Source: Thinopyrum elongatum (lineage: Eukaryota > Streptophyta > Magnoliopsida > Poales > Poaceae). From it: a stretch of 64,000 nt of DNA. The stretch is from contig CM022303.1 in the NCBI GenBank assembly GCA_011799875.1, forward strand, positions 191,319,700-191,383,699, in the 5' to 3' direction. Of the stretch, positions 48,300-58,374 are shown one piece after another (within the stretch, counting starts at the first letter, position 1; every line of letters begins with the position of its first letter). The translations under genes were made by a program, and so were the position numbers. Below the pieces are notes generated by a model, which worked only from the letters and a program-made list of their open reading frames with translations, ran no database searches and was not told the DNA's origin.

Positions 48300-50490
48300 A
48301 GTAAATCACCGAGATTGAAGGGGAATCCAAATTTCCTTTGTCCTTTGTCCATGAGTTTTTTTCTACGATGAACATAAACCCTGCAAATCACCGTGTTCAA
48401 ATTTGGCACTTTTCCGGGTTCATTTACAATATTTAGGGGATTATGTGCATTTTCTAGGCATTAATGCACATAATTGAAATTCAAACAATCGGTGCATGAA
48501 AAGGTGCACGAGAACGACATGGAAAACTATGATCGTGCTATTTAGTAAATTCTCATGCCTTTTACAAGGAATGGGCAGATATTTCACGGAAATGTGTGGC
48601 AATAGTCAACCATAAACACGTCATTTATTGGTTTTTCAACTGTAGAAAAATGAAACACATGCTTAAAAAACATGACGGCTGGCATGGTGCCATGGTATGG
48701 CCTCACCATGCCCTGGTACAAATTTGAGAAGGTTTGGCTTATATATGTTGTCATCCACGCCATTCATAAATCAAACCATCACCGAGGAATTTTCATGGTT
48801 TCGAGGGGGAAATCAGCAAGATTGAAGGGGCCGAGAATCCAAATTTCCTTCCTAGATTGTCATTCAGTTTTTTCTACAATCAACATACCCCCTCGAATGC
48901 AACGTGTTCAAATTTGGCATTTTTCCGGGCTCATTTACCATATTAGGGGATTATGTGTATTTTCTAGGCATTAATCCACATAATTCAAATTCGAACAATC
49001 AGTGCATGAAAAGGTGCACAAGAACGGTCTGGAAAAACCATACTCGTGGTATTTAGTAAATTCTCAAGCCTTTTACAAGGAATGGGCAGAGATTTCAAGG
49101 GAATGCATGGCAATAGTCAACCACAAATGTGTCATTTACTGGGTTATCACCTATAGAAAAATGAAATACGTGCTTGAAAAACATGACGTCTGGCATGGTG
49201 CCATGGTATGGCCTCACCGTGCCCTGGTAAAAAGCTGAGAAGGTTTGATTTATGTCGTCATGCACGCCCTTCATAAATCGAACCATCACCGAGGAAGTTC
49301 CATGCTTTCGAGAGGGAAATCACCAAGATTGAAGGGGAATCCGAATTTCCATCGTAGTTTGTCATTTAGTTTTTTTCCAATGATCAACATACAGCCTCCA
49401 ATGCAACGTGTTCAAATTTGACATTTTTTCGGGCTCATTTACCATATTTAGGGGATTATGTGCATTTTCTAGGCATTAATGCACATAATTCAAATTCGAA
49501 CAATCGGTGCATGAAAAGGTGCACAAGAACGGTCTGGAAAACCATGCTTGTGCTATTTAGTAAATTCTCATGCCTTTTACAAGGAATGGGCAGATATTTC
49601 AAGGAAATGTGTCGCAACAGTCAACCACAAATGTGTCGTTTACTGGGTTAACAAATATACAAGAATGAAATACATGCTTGGAAAACATGACGCCTGGCGC
49701 GGTGCCATGGTATGGCCTCACCGTGCCCTGGTAAAAAATTGAGAATGTTTGCCTTATGTCATCATGCACGCCTTTCATAAATCGAACCATCACCGAGGAA
49801 GTTTCATGGTTTCGAGGGGGAAATCACCAAGATTGAAGGGGGATCCAAATTTCCATTGTCCTTTGTCCATGAGTTTTTTTCTATGATGAACATACACCCT
49901 ACAAATCACCGTGTTCAAATTTGGCACTTTTCCGGGTTCATTTACCATATTTAGGGGATTATGTGCATTTTTTAGGCATTAATGCACATAATTCAAGTTC
50001 AAACAATTGGTGCATGAAAGGGTGCGCAAGAACGGCCTAGAAAACCATGTTCGTGCCATTTAGTAAATTATCATGCCTTTTACAAGGAATGGGCAGATAT
50101 TTCGATGAAATGTGTGGCAATAGTCAACCACAAACATTTGTTTATTGGGTTTTCAACTATAGAAAAAATAAAATAAATGCGTGAAAAACATGACGCCTGG
50201 CATGGTGCCATGGTATGGCCTCACCATGCCCCGGTAAAAATTTGAGAAGGTTTGGCTTATGTCGTCATGCGCGCCCTTCATAAATCAAACCATAACCGAG
50301 GAAGTTCCATGCTTTCGAGAGGGAAATCGCCAAGATTGAAGGGGAATCCAAATTTTCTTTGTTCTTTGCCCTGGAGTTTTTTTCTACGATGAACATACAC
50401 CCTGCAAATCACCGTGTTCAAATTTGGCATTTTTTCGGGCTCATTTACCATATTTAGGGGATTATGTGCATTTTCTAGGCATTTAGCGCA
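48300..50490. repeat. Tandem array, four and a part units of about 505 bp, in CACTA-2
   Basis: CCGTGTTCAAATTTGGCA or a variant lies at about 48392, 48902, 49409, 49911 and 50412. Each unit also carries ATCACCGAGATTGAAGGGGA, TTTAGGGGATTATGTGCATT, GTGCATGAAAAGGTGCAC and ATGGTGCCATGGTATGGCCT. The last unit is incomplete. Open frames inside it are by-products of the repeat. Confidence 0.88.
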
Positions 50491-50803
50491 TATAAATCCA
50501 ATCCAGCTACAACTGCATGGGTGTGATGTGAGGGACATGGATTGCCGTTCGATCGCGGTGCATCCTACGGTGCACACGCGTGATCCGTGTGGTTGGGGTT
50601 CCGGCCAATCATAACGCAACACACAATAGGCTCAGCGCACATTGTTTCCGGAGGCGACGGAGATGAACCGTGTGCGATAATGAACGAGCAAAATTGTAAG
50701 GGAAGCCAAATTTCCTTCGTCTTTTGTCGTTGAGCTCTTAAAAACCACCGCACTGTATGGCTGCCCGGCCCCTCCGTCCCAGAGCTCTCTCCAAGCGTCG
50801 TTC

Positions 50804-51196
50804 ATGGCACCGCGGCACACAGTAACTGGTAAGGAAGCGATGGCATCCCGCCGCGGCGCGTTCCTCGCCGCCCGCGACCGCACACATGGTAAGGTAGCGA
50901 TGGCATCTCGTCGCGCCGAGTTCATCGCCGCCGGCGGCCACACAGTTACTTGGGCGGACTTTAAGGCTGCCATGGCCGAATGGGCGGTGGACCTAGAGGC
51001 GGCAAAAGCCGCACAAAAGGAGCGGAAAAGGCAGAAAGCAGTCAAGAAAAGAGAGTCCTGCCGCCGTAAGAAAGAAGAGGCCACACGCCGTGTTGAGGAG
51101 AGCTTGGCGGAGATCGAAGCATGGTGGGCTGCCGCCTACAAGGGCGGGAAGGAGAACGCCGGTGTCTGGCCAGCATGCCCTGATGGCAGCATATGA
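50804..51196 (+). CDS. 130-residue charged protein in CACTA-2, unknown
   Basis: Begins MAPRHTVTGKEAMASRRGAF with a near repeat (KVAMASRRAEFIAAGG) 24 residues on, then TWADFKAAMAEWAVDLEAAK and an Arg/Lys/Glu-rich helix (KERKRQKAVKKRESCRRKKE) likely to be a coiled coil, ending AGVWPACPDGSI. Codon use is GC-rich compared with the flanking AT-rich array. No family recognised. It may be a fragment of CACTA-2's own accessory gene; expression uncertain. Confidence 0.4.
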   Translation: MAPRHTVTGKEAMASRRGAFLAARDRTHGKVAMASRRAEFIAAGGHTVTWADFKAAMAEWAVDLEAAKAAQKERKRQKAVKKRESCRRKKEEATRRVEESLAEIEAWWAAAYKGGKENAGVWPACPDGSI

Positions 51197-51478
51197 GAAG
51201 TAGTTAGTGCATGTGTCGCCCGTAAGTTTGTATAATTAATTACGGGCATCTACCAGTACTACATACGTACTAGTCTTAGAGCAAATTACCAGTAGTACTT
51301 TAAGTTGGTACTATCTATTATTAACGTACAATGTCGGTAAGCGCATCCTTTGAGGGCTTTGAGCGTTGATTAGCATGTCTTCACTGAAGTTTTGTAGCCG
51401 CACCCTGGCCCCAAATACTACCGAAGCATCCGCCCGCAGCCACCGGAGAAGACTAGAGCTGGCCGCAGCTAGTTTTTA

Positions 51479-51522
51479 GTCCCACCTCGCCGCGCGAGTT
51501 GGCCGCACACCGGCTTAAATTT
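51479..51522 (+). promoter_or_regulatory. snRNA-type promoter motif (USE plus TATA-like) in CACTA-2
   Basis: GTCCCACCTCG at 51479-51489, 24 bases, then CTTAAATTT at 51514. Motif and spacing match those at 29846 in CACTA-1, though surrounding sequence differs. It precedes, on the same strand, the B3-like gene starting at 52200. Confidence 0.4.
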
Positions 51523-51529
51523 CCACGCC

Positions 51530-52199
51530 GATGGATGGCAGCATGCTTCTCTCTTGTTGCATAGGATCAAATCTGGCTACGCGAGCGAGGCAGGTTGACA
51601 CTTGATTGCATTTCATAAACCGATGATTGCTCATCGGGTGTCACCTTGCCTCGTTCATGTACATTGAATAATCCTGATACAATGAAAGAGATTTTTGAAA
51701 TTAGGTGCAATTGGAGATGGTGATAGATATAAGAATTATTAGAAGATCACAAAACACACAGTTTCTATGGCGTACCCGTGTGCATTTTTTTGCGTTAATG
51801 ATCCATAAGTCAGTTACCTGTGCGATGTTTCCTAATAAACCAGGCGTACCATTGACCGAAAAAATCAAATACACGTGTACATTTTTTTGGAGACGGGATC
51901 TGCCAATTTTCTCTTTTCTCGCACACGAGTATTTTACGTGCTTCGTCTGCGTTGTGTGTTTCCTCCGCCCAAGTTTCAAGTTTCGCAGTGAAATTTTCAT
52001 TAGGCGCGCGATTTCAGAATTTATTCCTCCAACCACATCCTCACCCATCAAATTTCCTCAGTATCTCCCCTCCCCCCTCCCCCTACCGGCAGCTCAAACC
52101 GCCACCGCCGCAACCACAACTTCAACCACATCTACGTTCTTCTCAGATCCAGTCAGGTAACCCACCGATCTCTATCACGGCCCCAGCCTGATTGCTTAA
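51530..52199 (+). other. 5' leader region of the plus-strand B3-like gene
   Basis: Pyrimidine-rich leader sequence CCTCCCCCCTCCCCCTACCG ends with a good donor (CCAGTCAGGTAACC near 52151), suggesting a short 5' UTR intron before the ATG at 52200. No coding function seen. Confidence 0.35.
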
Positions 52200-54985
52200 A
52201 TGGCGCCTGTGAAACATCCTCATGCCTCCAAATCCCCACCGCCCCTACCTCCAGAGCATCGCCGCGCAAGCCCAACCACATATCGCCTGGAGGTCGAGGA
52301 GCTGATGGTGGTCCATGGCGTGATGGCCGCTGTGCGTGTTGACCCGGAGGAACACCTCGCCTCCGCCACCGCCGACATGGTGCAGGCTCTGGCCCAGATG
52401 AAGTGCCCCAGGTACTACCCCCAGGACTTAACAGATATGATCTGACCAGCTCAATCTTACCAATACCACTTGCAATGGCTATGTTTGGTACGGTTGATGT
52501 ATTAAGCATGTTCATGCCTTGTTTATTTCAGTACTGCACACTGTGTGATGTTCAAGTATTAACTGTCCAGCTCAATTTCACCAATACCAGCAACAAACTT
52601 ACAAGACATGACTCAGGATATCACTAGAGATGCCGCCCATTTGCTATTTTTGGTGGATGCTAACCCTGTTGTACTTAACATGCCTGTCCATGTACTTACG
52701 CAGGGTCATAACGGCCGATGCTGTTGTTTGCCGTCGAGGTTAGCTGCATCCCATGTCTTACAGTATTTCACATCATTTGCGCAATTGCAGTTTAACTTCT
52801 AACATTTACTGGTTGCATGTAGGTACACATGTCAGTGGCACTGATCCACGCTTCGACCCGGAGGAACAGCTCGCCTCTGCCGCCCCTGACTTTGGGCGGG
52901 CTCTGGCCAAGATGAAGTGCCCCAGCAACTACCTCTCATGACTTACCAAGTATGTACTCACCAGTTCAATCTTACCAATACCAGTTGCAATTAATGGCTA
53001 TGTTTTGTACGGTCGATGTATTAAGCATGTTGTAGTAAACATGCCTAACATGTTTTAGCTATTTTCCCTACCTTTTTATAGACAACTGGGCCATTCTCTA
53101 CTCTGGCAGCACCTGCCTTGTGATGTTTAACTCTGCCAATTGCATTTTTATCAGTACCGGTTTCAATGGCTATTAAGCCTGTTGCAATTAATAGTTGTAT
53201 CCATTTTTAAACAGTTGTATTTCAATGGCTACAAACTTACAAAACATGACTTAGGATGCTGTTAAGCCTGTTGCAATTAATAGTTATATCCATTTTTTAA
53301 TCTGTCCCTTTGCTACTATGCTACTCTCTGTAATGAAGATATACTAGAGATGCTGCCCATTTGCTATTTTTGGTGGATGCTAACCCTGTTGTACTTAACA
53401 TGCCTTTCCATGTACTTACGCAGGGCCATAACGGGCGATGCTGTTGTTTACCATCGAGGTTAGCTGCATCCCATGTCTTACAGTATTTTACATCATTTGT
53501 GCAATTGCAGTTTGGCTTCTAACATTTACTTGCTTCTTGTAGGTACACATGTCGGCGGCACTGATCCACGCTTCGACCCGGAGGAACAGCTCGCCTCCAC
53601 CGCCGCTGACTTTGGGCGGGCTCTGGCCAAGATGAAGTGCCCCAGCAACTACCTCTCCGGACTTACCAAGTATGAACTCATCAGTTCAATCTTACCAATA
53701 CCAGTTGCAATTAATGGCTATGTTTTGTACGGTCGATGTATTAAGCATGTTGTAGTAAACATGCCTAACACATTTTAGCTATTTTCCCTACCTTTTTATA
53801 GACAACTGGGCCATTCTCTGCTCTGGCAGCACCTGCCTTGTGATGTTTAACTCTGCCAATTGCATTTTTATCAGTACCGGTTTCAATGGCTATTAAGCCT
53901 GTTGCAATTAACAGTTGTATCTATTTTTAAACAGTTGTATTTCAATGGCTACAAACTTACAAAATATGCCTTAGGATGCTGTTAAGCCTGTTGCAATTAA
54001 CAGTTGTGTCCATTTTTTAATCCGTCCCTTTGCTACCGTGCTACTCTTTCGCAATGAAGATACCACTACAGATGCTGCCGTTTTATTACCATTTGCTATT
54101 TTTGGTGGATGTTCACCCTGTTGTAGTTAACATTGGCTTTCCATGTACTTAAACAGGGCTAGAATGGGCGATGCTATTGTTTGCCATCGAGATTAGCTGC
54201 ATCCCATGTCTTATACACCATCTGTTCCTAAATATAAGTATTTTTAGAGATTCCAATATAGACTACATAAGGAGCAAAATGAGTGAATCTAGATTCTAAT
54301 CTAAACTATATCTATAATTCTATATACAACCATATGTAGTTCATATTGAAATATCTAAAAATACTTGTACTTAGGAATGTAGGTAGTTGTATTTTACATC
54401 ATTTATGCAATCTCAGTTTAGCTTCTAACATTTACTGGTTGCTTGTAGGTACATATATGAGCAGTACTGATCCACGCTTCGATCCCTTTTGCGTATGGGG
54501 CAATGAGATATTCATGAACAAGCGTCAAGTGAGGAAACTAAGAAAGATTGTTAGGCGAAAGAAACGGGTGATGGGAATTAAGCTCTTTATTTACACTTTG
54601 TCCAAGACAACAGTGAACTTTAGGATGGTAAGTAATGTGTTGCCTTTTCCCCCTGCCCACAACAAGTTACTCTATTAGACCTCAGTATCTGATATTTTTC
54701 TCTTTTCAGTGGTTTTCGAAGCTATTTACTGATGATTACCTTGCAAACTACATGACCAGAGTGGAGGCAACTAAGGTTAAAGTATATAATTCATGCTACC
54801 ATGATAATGCTCTAGAAGTCTTCCTGAAGGCGGTGAAGGATGGGCGGGCGATTGTCACAAGGGGTTGGACAAAAGTTGTTCGTGCCTATGGCATGCAGGA
54901 AGGCACATTATGGGCATTCCGCTTCTTCAACACCATCGGCAGTCAAAATGATTTACATTTGTCTCTTCACCTTTACCGCCTCTAA
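52200..54985 (+). CDS. B3-like gene in CACTA-2 with internally triplicated exon unit
   Basis: First exon from ATG 52200: APVKHPHASKSPPPLPPEHR and YRLEVEELMVVHGVMAAVRV, then DPEEHLASATADMVQALAQM. Alternative exons with TDPRFDPEEQLAS and FGRALAKMKCPSNYL occur at about 52826-52940 and 53546-53660. Final exons 54449-54627 and 54710-54985 join in frame (VNFRM to WFSKLFTDDYLANYM) and give a convincing B3-type pattern: KVKVYNSCYHD, VFLKAVKDGRAIVTRGWTKV, RAYGMQEGTLWAFRFF, DLHLSLHLYRL stop. Joins between the first exon and the duplicated exons could not be made in phase, and the second copy (52826) has an early TGA, so exon choice is unsettled. Confidence 0.5.
52619..54480. repeat. 720-bp tandem duplication, two full units and a partial third
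   Basis: GCCCATTTGCTATTTTTGG starts units at about 52633, 53353 and 54090; each contains GGGCGATGCTGTTGTTT-like and TTAGCTGCATCCCATG sequence followed by the TDPRFDP exon. Units one and two are about 95% alike by eye. The third is diverged and interrupted by a Stowaway MITE. Confidence 0.85.
54217..54386. mobile_element. Stowaway-type MITE (Tc1/Mariner)
   Basis: GTTCCTAAATATAAGTATTT and TTAGAGATTCCAATATAGAC on the left mirror the right end (TGAAATATCTAAAAATACTT, TTAGGAATG). It is preceded by TA. Length about 170 bp. Compared with the two undisturbed 720-bp units it sits after GCATCCCATGTCTTA, proving insertion into a pre-existing repeat. Confidence 0.85.
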
Positions 54986-55059
54986 ATATTGTGGTTCATC
55001 ATAGTTAATTGTTGTCTAATCCTGTAATTACTGAACATATTGTACTGACAATTTTATTT

Positions 55060-55752
55060 ATGATTCGTTGTTGAACCATTGTGCTGAGAATTTGAATTCC
55101 ACATTTCATATTTCAAAATTTCCAATTCGAATAATAAATTACAGGGAAAAATAAAATTATACAGGAGTGAATAAAATAATGTGCACACGGTTAGAAAGAA
55201 AACAGCGTGTGCGATAAAAAATAGAGAATAGATGGTTCTTTGACGTGAAACGTTTGCCATGCCCGACGGACGCACACACGGTTTTGTCTCATATGCGTGT
55301 GCGATTCATGGTAATATGGCAAACATTTCAAACTAGTGTGCATGTGTGATAGGAATACCAATCACACACAGTTATGAAAATGGACACGTTGGCGTTAGTA
55401 GAGGCACCGCACACATTTTACATTCTTGAACCGTGTGCGATAACGTACCTATCACAAACATATCGGTAGATTAAATGTTGATGTCCACCTTTTTCACATG
55501 ACTATAGCGGCGTAATCGTTTGGGATGTCTCTCTGATCAGAAACGTAACATCGAGATGTAACGTGTGGGACTGGGGCGGCTTCTCATATGTTTATTCTAT
55601 GGCGATCGTCAATAGCCGCTTGCCTATCCCCAACGGTTTCTGGGTCGTGTGGGAAGGACCCCCCTATCACAGTCACTCACTAGGCGACGGTTCCAAATGC
55701 CGTCGCGAGAAGGGGTTAAATACCATCTGTATAGCACGATACGGTACCAGTG
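55060..55752. repeat. CACTA-2 right terminal and subterminal region
   Basis: GTGTGCGATA, ACACACGGTT and related words recur from 55180 to 55470, in inverse orientation to the left end. Bases 55470-55752 hold the terminal part with no repeat-free gene. Confidence 0.7.
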
Positions 55753-55755
55753 GGA

Positions 55756-56503
55756 GCTCTGTAACATTTCTGATATTATATGTGGATGACATATTATTGA
55801 TTGGAAATGATATAGAATTTCTGGATAGCATAAAAGGATACTTGAATAAGAATTTTTCAATGAAAGACCTCGGTGAAGCTGCTTACATATTAGGCATCAA
55901 GATCTATAGAGATAGATCAAGACGCTTGATAAGATTTTCAATGAGTACATACATTGACAAGATTTTGAAGGAGTTCAAAGTGGATCAGTTAAAGAAGGAG
56001 TTCTAGCCTGTATTGTAAGGTGTGAAGTTGAGTAAGACTCAAAACATGATCACGGCAGAAGATAGAGAGAGAATGAAAGTCATTCCCTATGCCTCATCCA
56101 TAGGTTCTATAAAGTATGCCATGCTGTGTGCCAAACCTGTTGTGTGCCTTGCCATGAGTCTGGCAAGAGGGTACAATAGTGATCCAGGAGTGGACCACTG
56201 GACAGCGGTCAAAATTATCCTTAGAGGACTAAGGAAATATTTCTCGGCTATGGAGGTAATAAAGAGTTCGCCGTAAAGAGTTATGTCGATGCAAGCTTTG
56301 ACACTGATTCGGATGACTATGAGTCTCAATCTGGATACATATTGAAAGTGGGAGCAACTAGCTATAGTAGCTCCATGCAGGGCATTGAAGACATAGAAAT
56401 TTTCAAAATACATACGGATCTGAATGTGGCAGACCTGTTGACTAAACTTCTCTCACAAGCAAAACACGATCATTCTTTGGGTGTTAATCACATGGCGATG
56501 TGA
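55756..56503 (+). pseudogene. Copia-1 pol, 3' part (RT end and truncated RNase H)
   Basis: Resumes directly after CACTA-2 with TFLILYVDDILLIGND, holding the YVDD catalytic motif, then MKDLGEAAYILGIKIYRD. After a stop at 56006 and in shifted frames come IPYASSIGSIKYAM and SYVDASFDTDSDDYESQSGY of RNase H. From SGYILKVGA the frame passes almost at once to IEIFKIHTDLNVADLLTK, so roughly 80 residues of the usual RNase H domain are missing. Ends VNHMAM at stop 56501-56503. Confidence 0.85.
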
Positions 56504-56609
56504 ACTAGATTATTGACTCTAGTAAACTCTTTGGGTGTTGGTCACATGGCGATGTGAACTATGGGTGTTAATCACATGGCGATGTGAATTAGATTATTGA
56601 CTTTAGTGC
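56470..56609 (+). repeat. CACATGGCGATGTGAA repeats before the polypurine tract
   Basis: GGTGTTAATCACATGGCGAT is present three times within 140 bases, each unit containing the self-complementary CACATGGCGATGTG. The reverse Copia-2 has the same array at 61800-61950. Confidence 0.8.
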
Positions 56610-56620
56610 AAGTGGGAGAC
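56610..56620 (+). promoter_or_regulatory. Copia-1 polypurine tract
   Basis: AAGTGGGAGAC directly precedes the 3' LTR and would prime plus-strand DNA synthesis. Confidence 0.8.
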
Positions 56621-58374
56621 TGAAGGAAATATGCCCTAGAGGCAATAATAAAGTTGTTATTTTTATATTTTCTTATTCATGATAAAGGTTTATTATTCAT
56701 GCTAGAATTGTATTGATTGGAAACTTAAATACATGTGTGAATACATAAACAAATAACATGTCCCTAGTAAGCCTCTACTAGACTAGCTCATTGATCAAAG
56801 ATGGTTAAGGTTTCCTAACCATAGACATGTGTTGTCATTTGATAATGGGATCACATCATCAGGAGAATGATGTGATGGACAAGACCCATCTGTTAGCTTA
56901 GCATATTGATCGTTCAGTTTATTGCTATTGCTTTGTTCATGTCAAATACATATTCCTTCGACTATGAGATTATGCAACTCCCGGATATCGGAGGAATACC
57001 TTGTGTGCTATCAAACGTCACAATGTAACTGGGTAATCATAAAGATGCTCTACAGGTATCTCCGAAGGTGTTTGTTGAGTTGGCATAGATCGAGATTAGG
57101 ATTTGTCACTCCGAGTATCGGAGAGGTATCTTTGGGCCCTCTCGGTAATACACATCATAAGAAGCCTGGCAAGCAAAGTGACTAATGAGTTAGTTACAGG
57201 ATGATGTATTACGGAACGAGTAAAGAGACTTGCCGGTAACGAGATTGAACTAGGTATGCAGATACCAACGATCGAATCTCGGGCAAGTAACATACCGATG
57301 GACAAAGGGAATTACGTATGTTGTCATAACAGTTCGACCGATAAAGATCTTCGTAGAATATGTAGGAGCCAATATGGGCATCCAGGTTCCACTATTGGTT
57401 ATTAACCGGAGAGGTGTCTCGGTCATGTCTACATAGTTCTCGAACCCGTAGGGTCCGCACGCTTAACGTTCGATGACGATATAGTATTATATGAGTTATG
57501 TGATTTGGTGACCGAATGTTGTTCAGAGTCCCGGATGAGATCATGGACATGACGAGGAGTCTCGAAATGGTCGAGAGGTAAAGATTGATATATAGGACAA
57601 TGGTATTTGGACACCGGAAGTGTTTCGGGTGATACCGGGTACTTGTCGGGTCACCGGAAGGAGTTCCGGGCAACCCCAGCAAAGTAATGGGCTTAATGGG
57701 CCAAGTGAAGGAACACACCAGCCCACAAGGGGCTGGTGCGCCCCCTATAGGTGGCCGGCCCTAGGGGAGAGAAGGAAAGAGGGGACTAGGTCTCCCCCTT
57801 CCTTCCCTCTCCCGGCCCCCTCTTTCCTTTCCCCTTGGGGAATACATGGCTGGGGGGCGCAGGGCAGGGCAGGAGCCCTAGTGGCCGACGGCCAGCCCTA
57901 GGGCGCGCCCTTGCTGCCTCCCCTCCCCCACCTATATATATATATGGGGAGGGGGCGCCACACAAGGACACACAACATTGTCTTAGCCGTGTGCGGCGCC
58001 CCCGTCCCCCGTTTACACCCTCGGTCATATTTTCGTAGTGCTTAGGTGAAGCCCTGTGGAGATAGCTTCACCATCACCGTCACCACGCCGTCGTGCTGCT
58101 GGAACTCATCCACTACCTCGCCGTCTTGCTGGATCAAGAAGGCGGAGGACATCATCGAGCTGAACATGTGCTGAACGCGGAGATGTCGTACATTCGGTGC
58201 TCGATCAATTGGAACGCGAGGAAGTTCAACTACATCAACTGTGTTGTCAAACGTTTCTGCTTACAGTCTACGAGGGTACGTAGACACACTCTCCCCTCTC
58301 GTTGCTATGCATCTCCTTGATAGATCTTGCGTGTGCGTAGAATTTTTTTGTTTTCCATGCAACGTTTCCCAACA
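56621..58374 (+). repeat. Copia-1 3' LTR
   Basis: 1,754 bases, co-linear with the 5' LTR, same ends; most differences are C/T or G/A transitions. Confidence 0.93.

Larger units (their letters stand above)
39212..55752. mobile_element. CACTA-2: 16.5-kb CACTA-like element inside Copia-1, without visible transposase
   Basis: Starts CACTACTGCAGGATGC and ends (reversed) CACTGGTACCGTATCG; the 3-bp target GGA is at 39209-39211 and 55753-55755, and removing the element restores the Copia RT frame (KVSGS to TFLILYVDD). Subterminal zones carry arrays of ACGGTT / TGTGTGCGAT words. It contains two B3-like genes, a charged ORF, a 505-bp tandem array and an inserted LTR element. No TNP2 or ORF1 segment was seen, so movement would need another element's transposase. 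Confidence 0.8.
33263..58374 (+). mobile_element. Copia-1: BARE/Angela-like LTR retrotransposon with nested CACTA-2
   Basis: Bounded by 5-bp target duplications ATCTG (33258-33262 and 58375-58379). LTRs at 33263-35012 and 56621-58374. Own length without the nested CACTA-2 is about 8.6 kb. Gene order gag, protease, integrase, reverse transcriptase, RNase H is that of Copia. LTR ends are TGAAGGAAATATGCCC and CGTTTCCCAACA. The two LTRs differ at 12 of about 325 positions compared by eye at their starts. Confidence 0.95.

Noticed and set aside
48300..50490. CRISPR-like regular repeats
   Set aside because: Units of about 505 bp are near-identical throughout without short repeats and unique spacers; a eukaryotic tandem array.
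51705..52160. 151-codon plus-strand frame before the B3-like gene
   Set aside because: Ends in a pyrimidine-rich leader with low-complexity Pro/Thr/Ser; better explained as 5' UTR.
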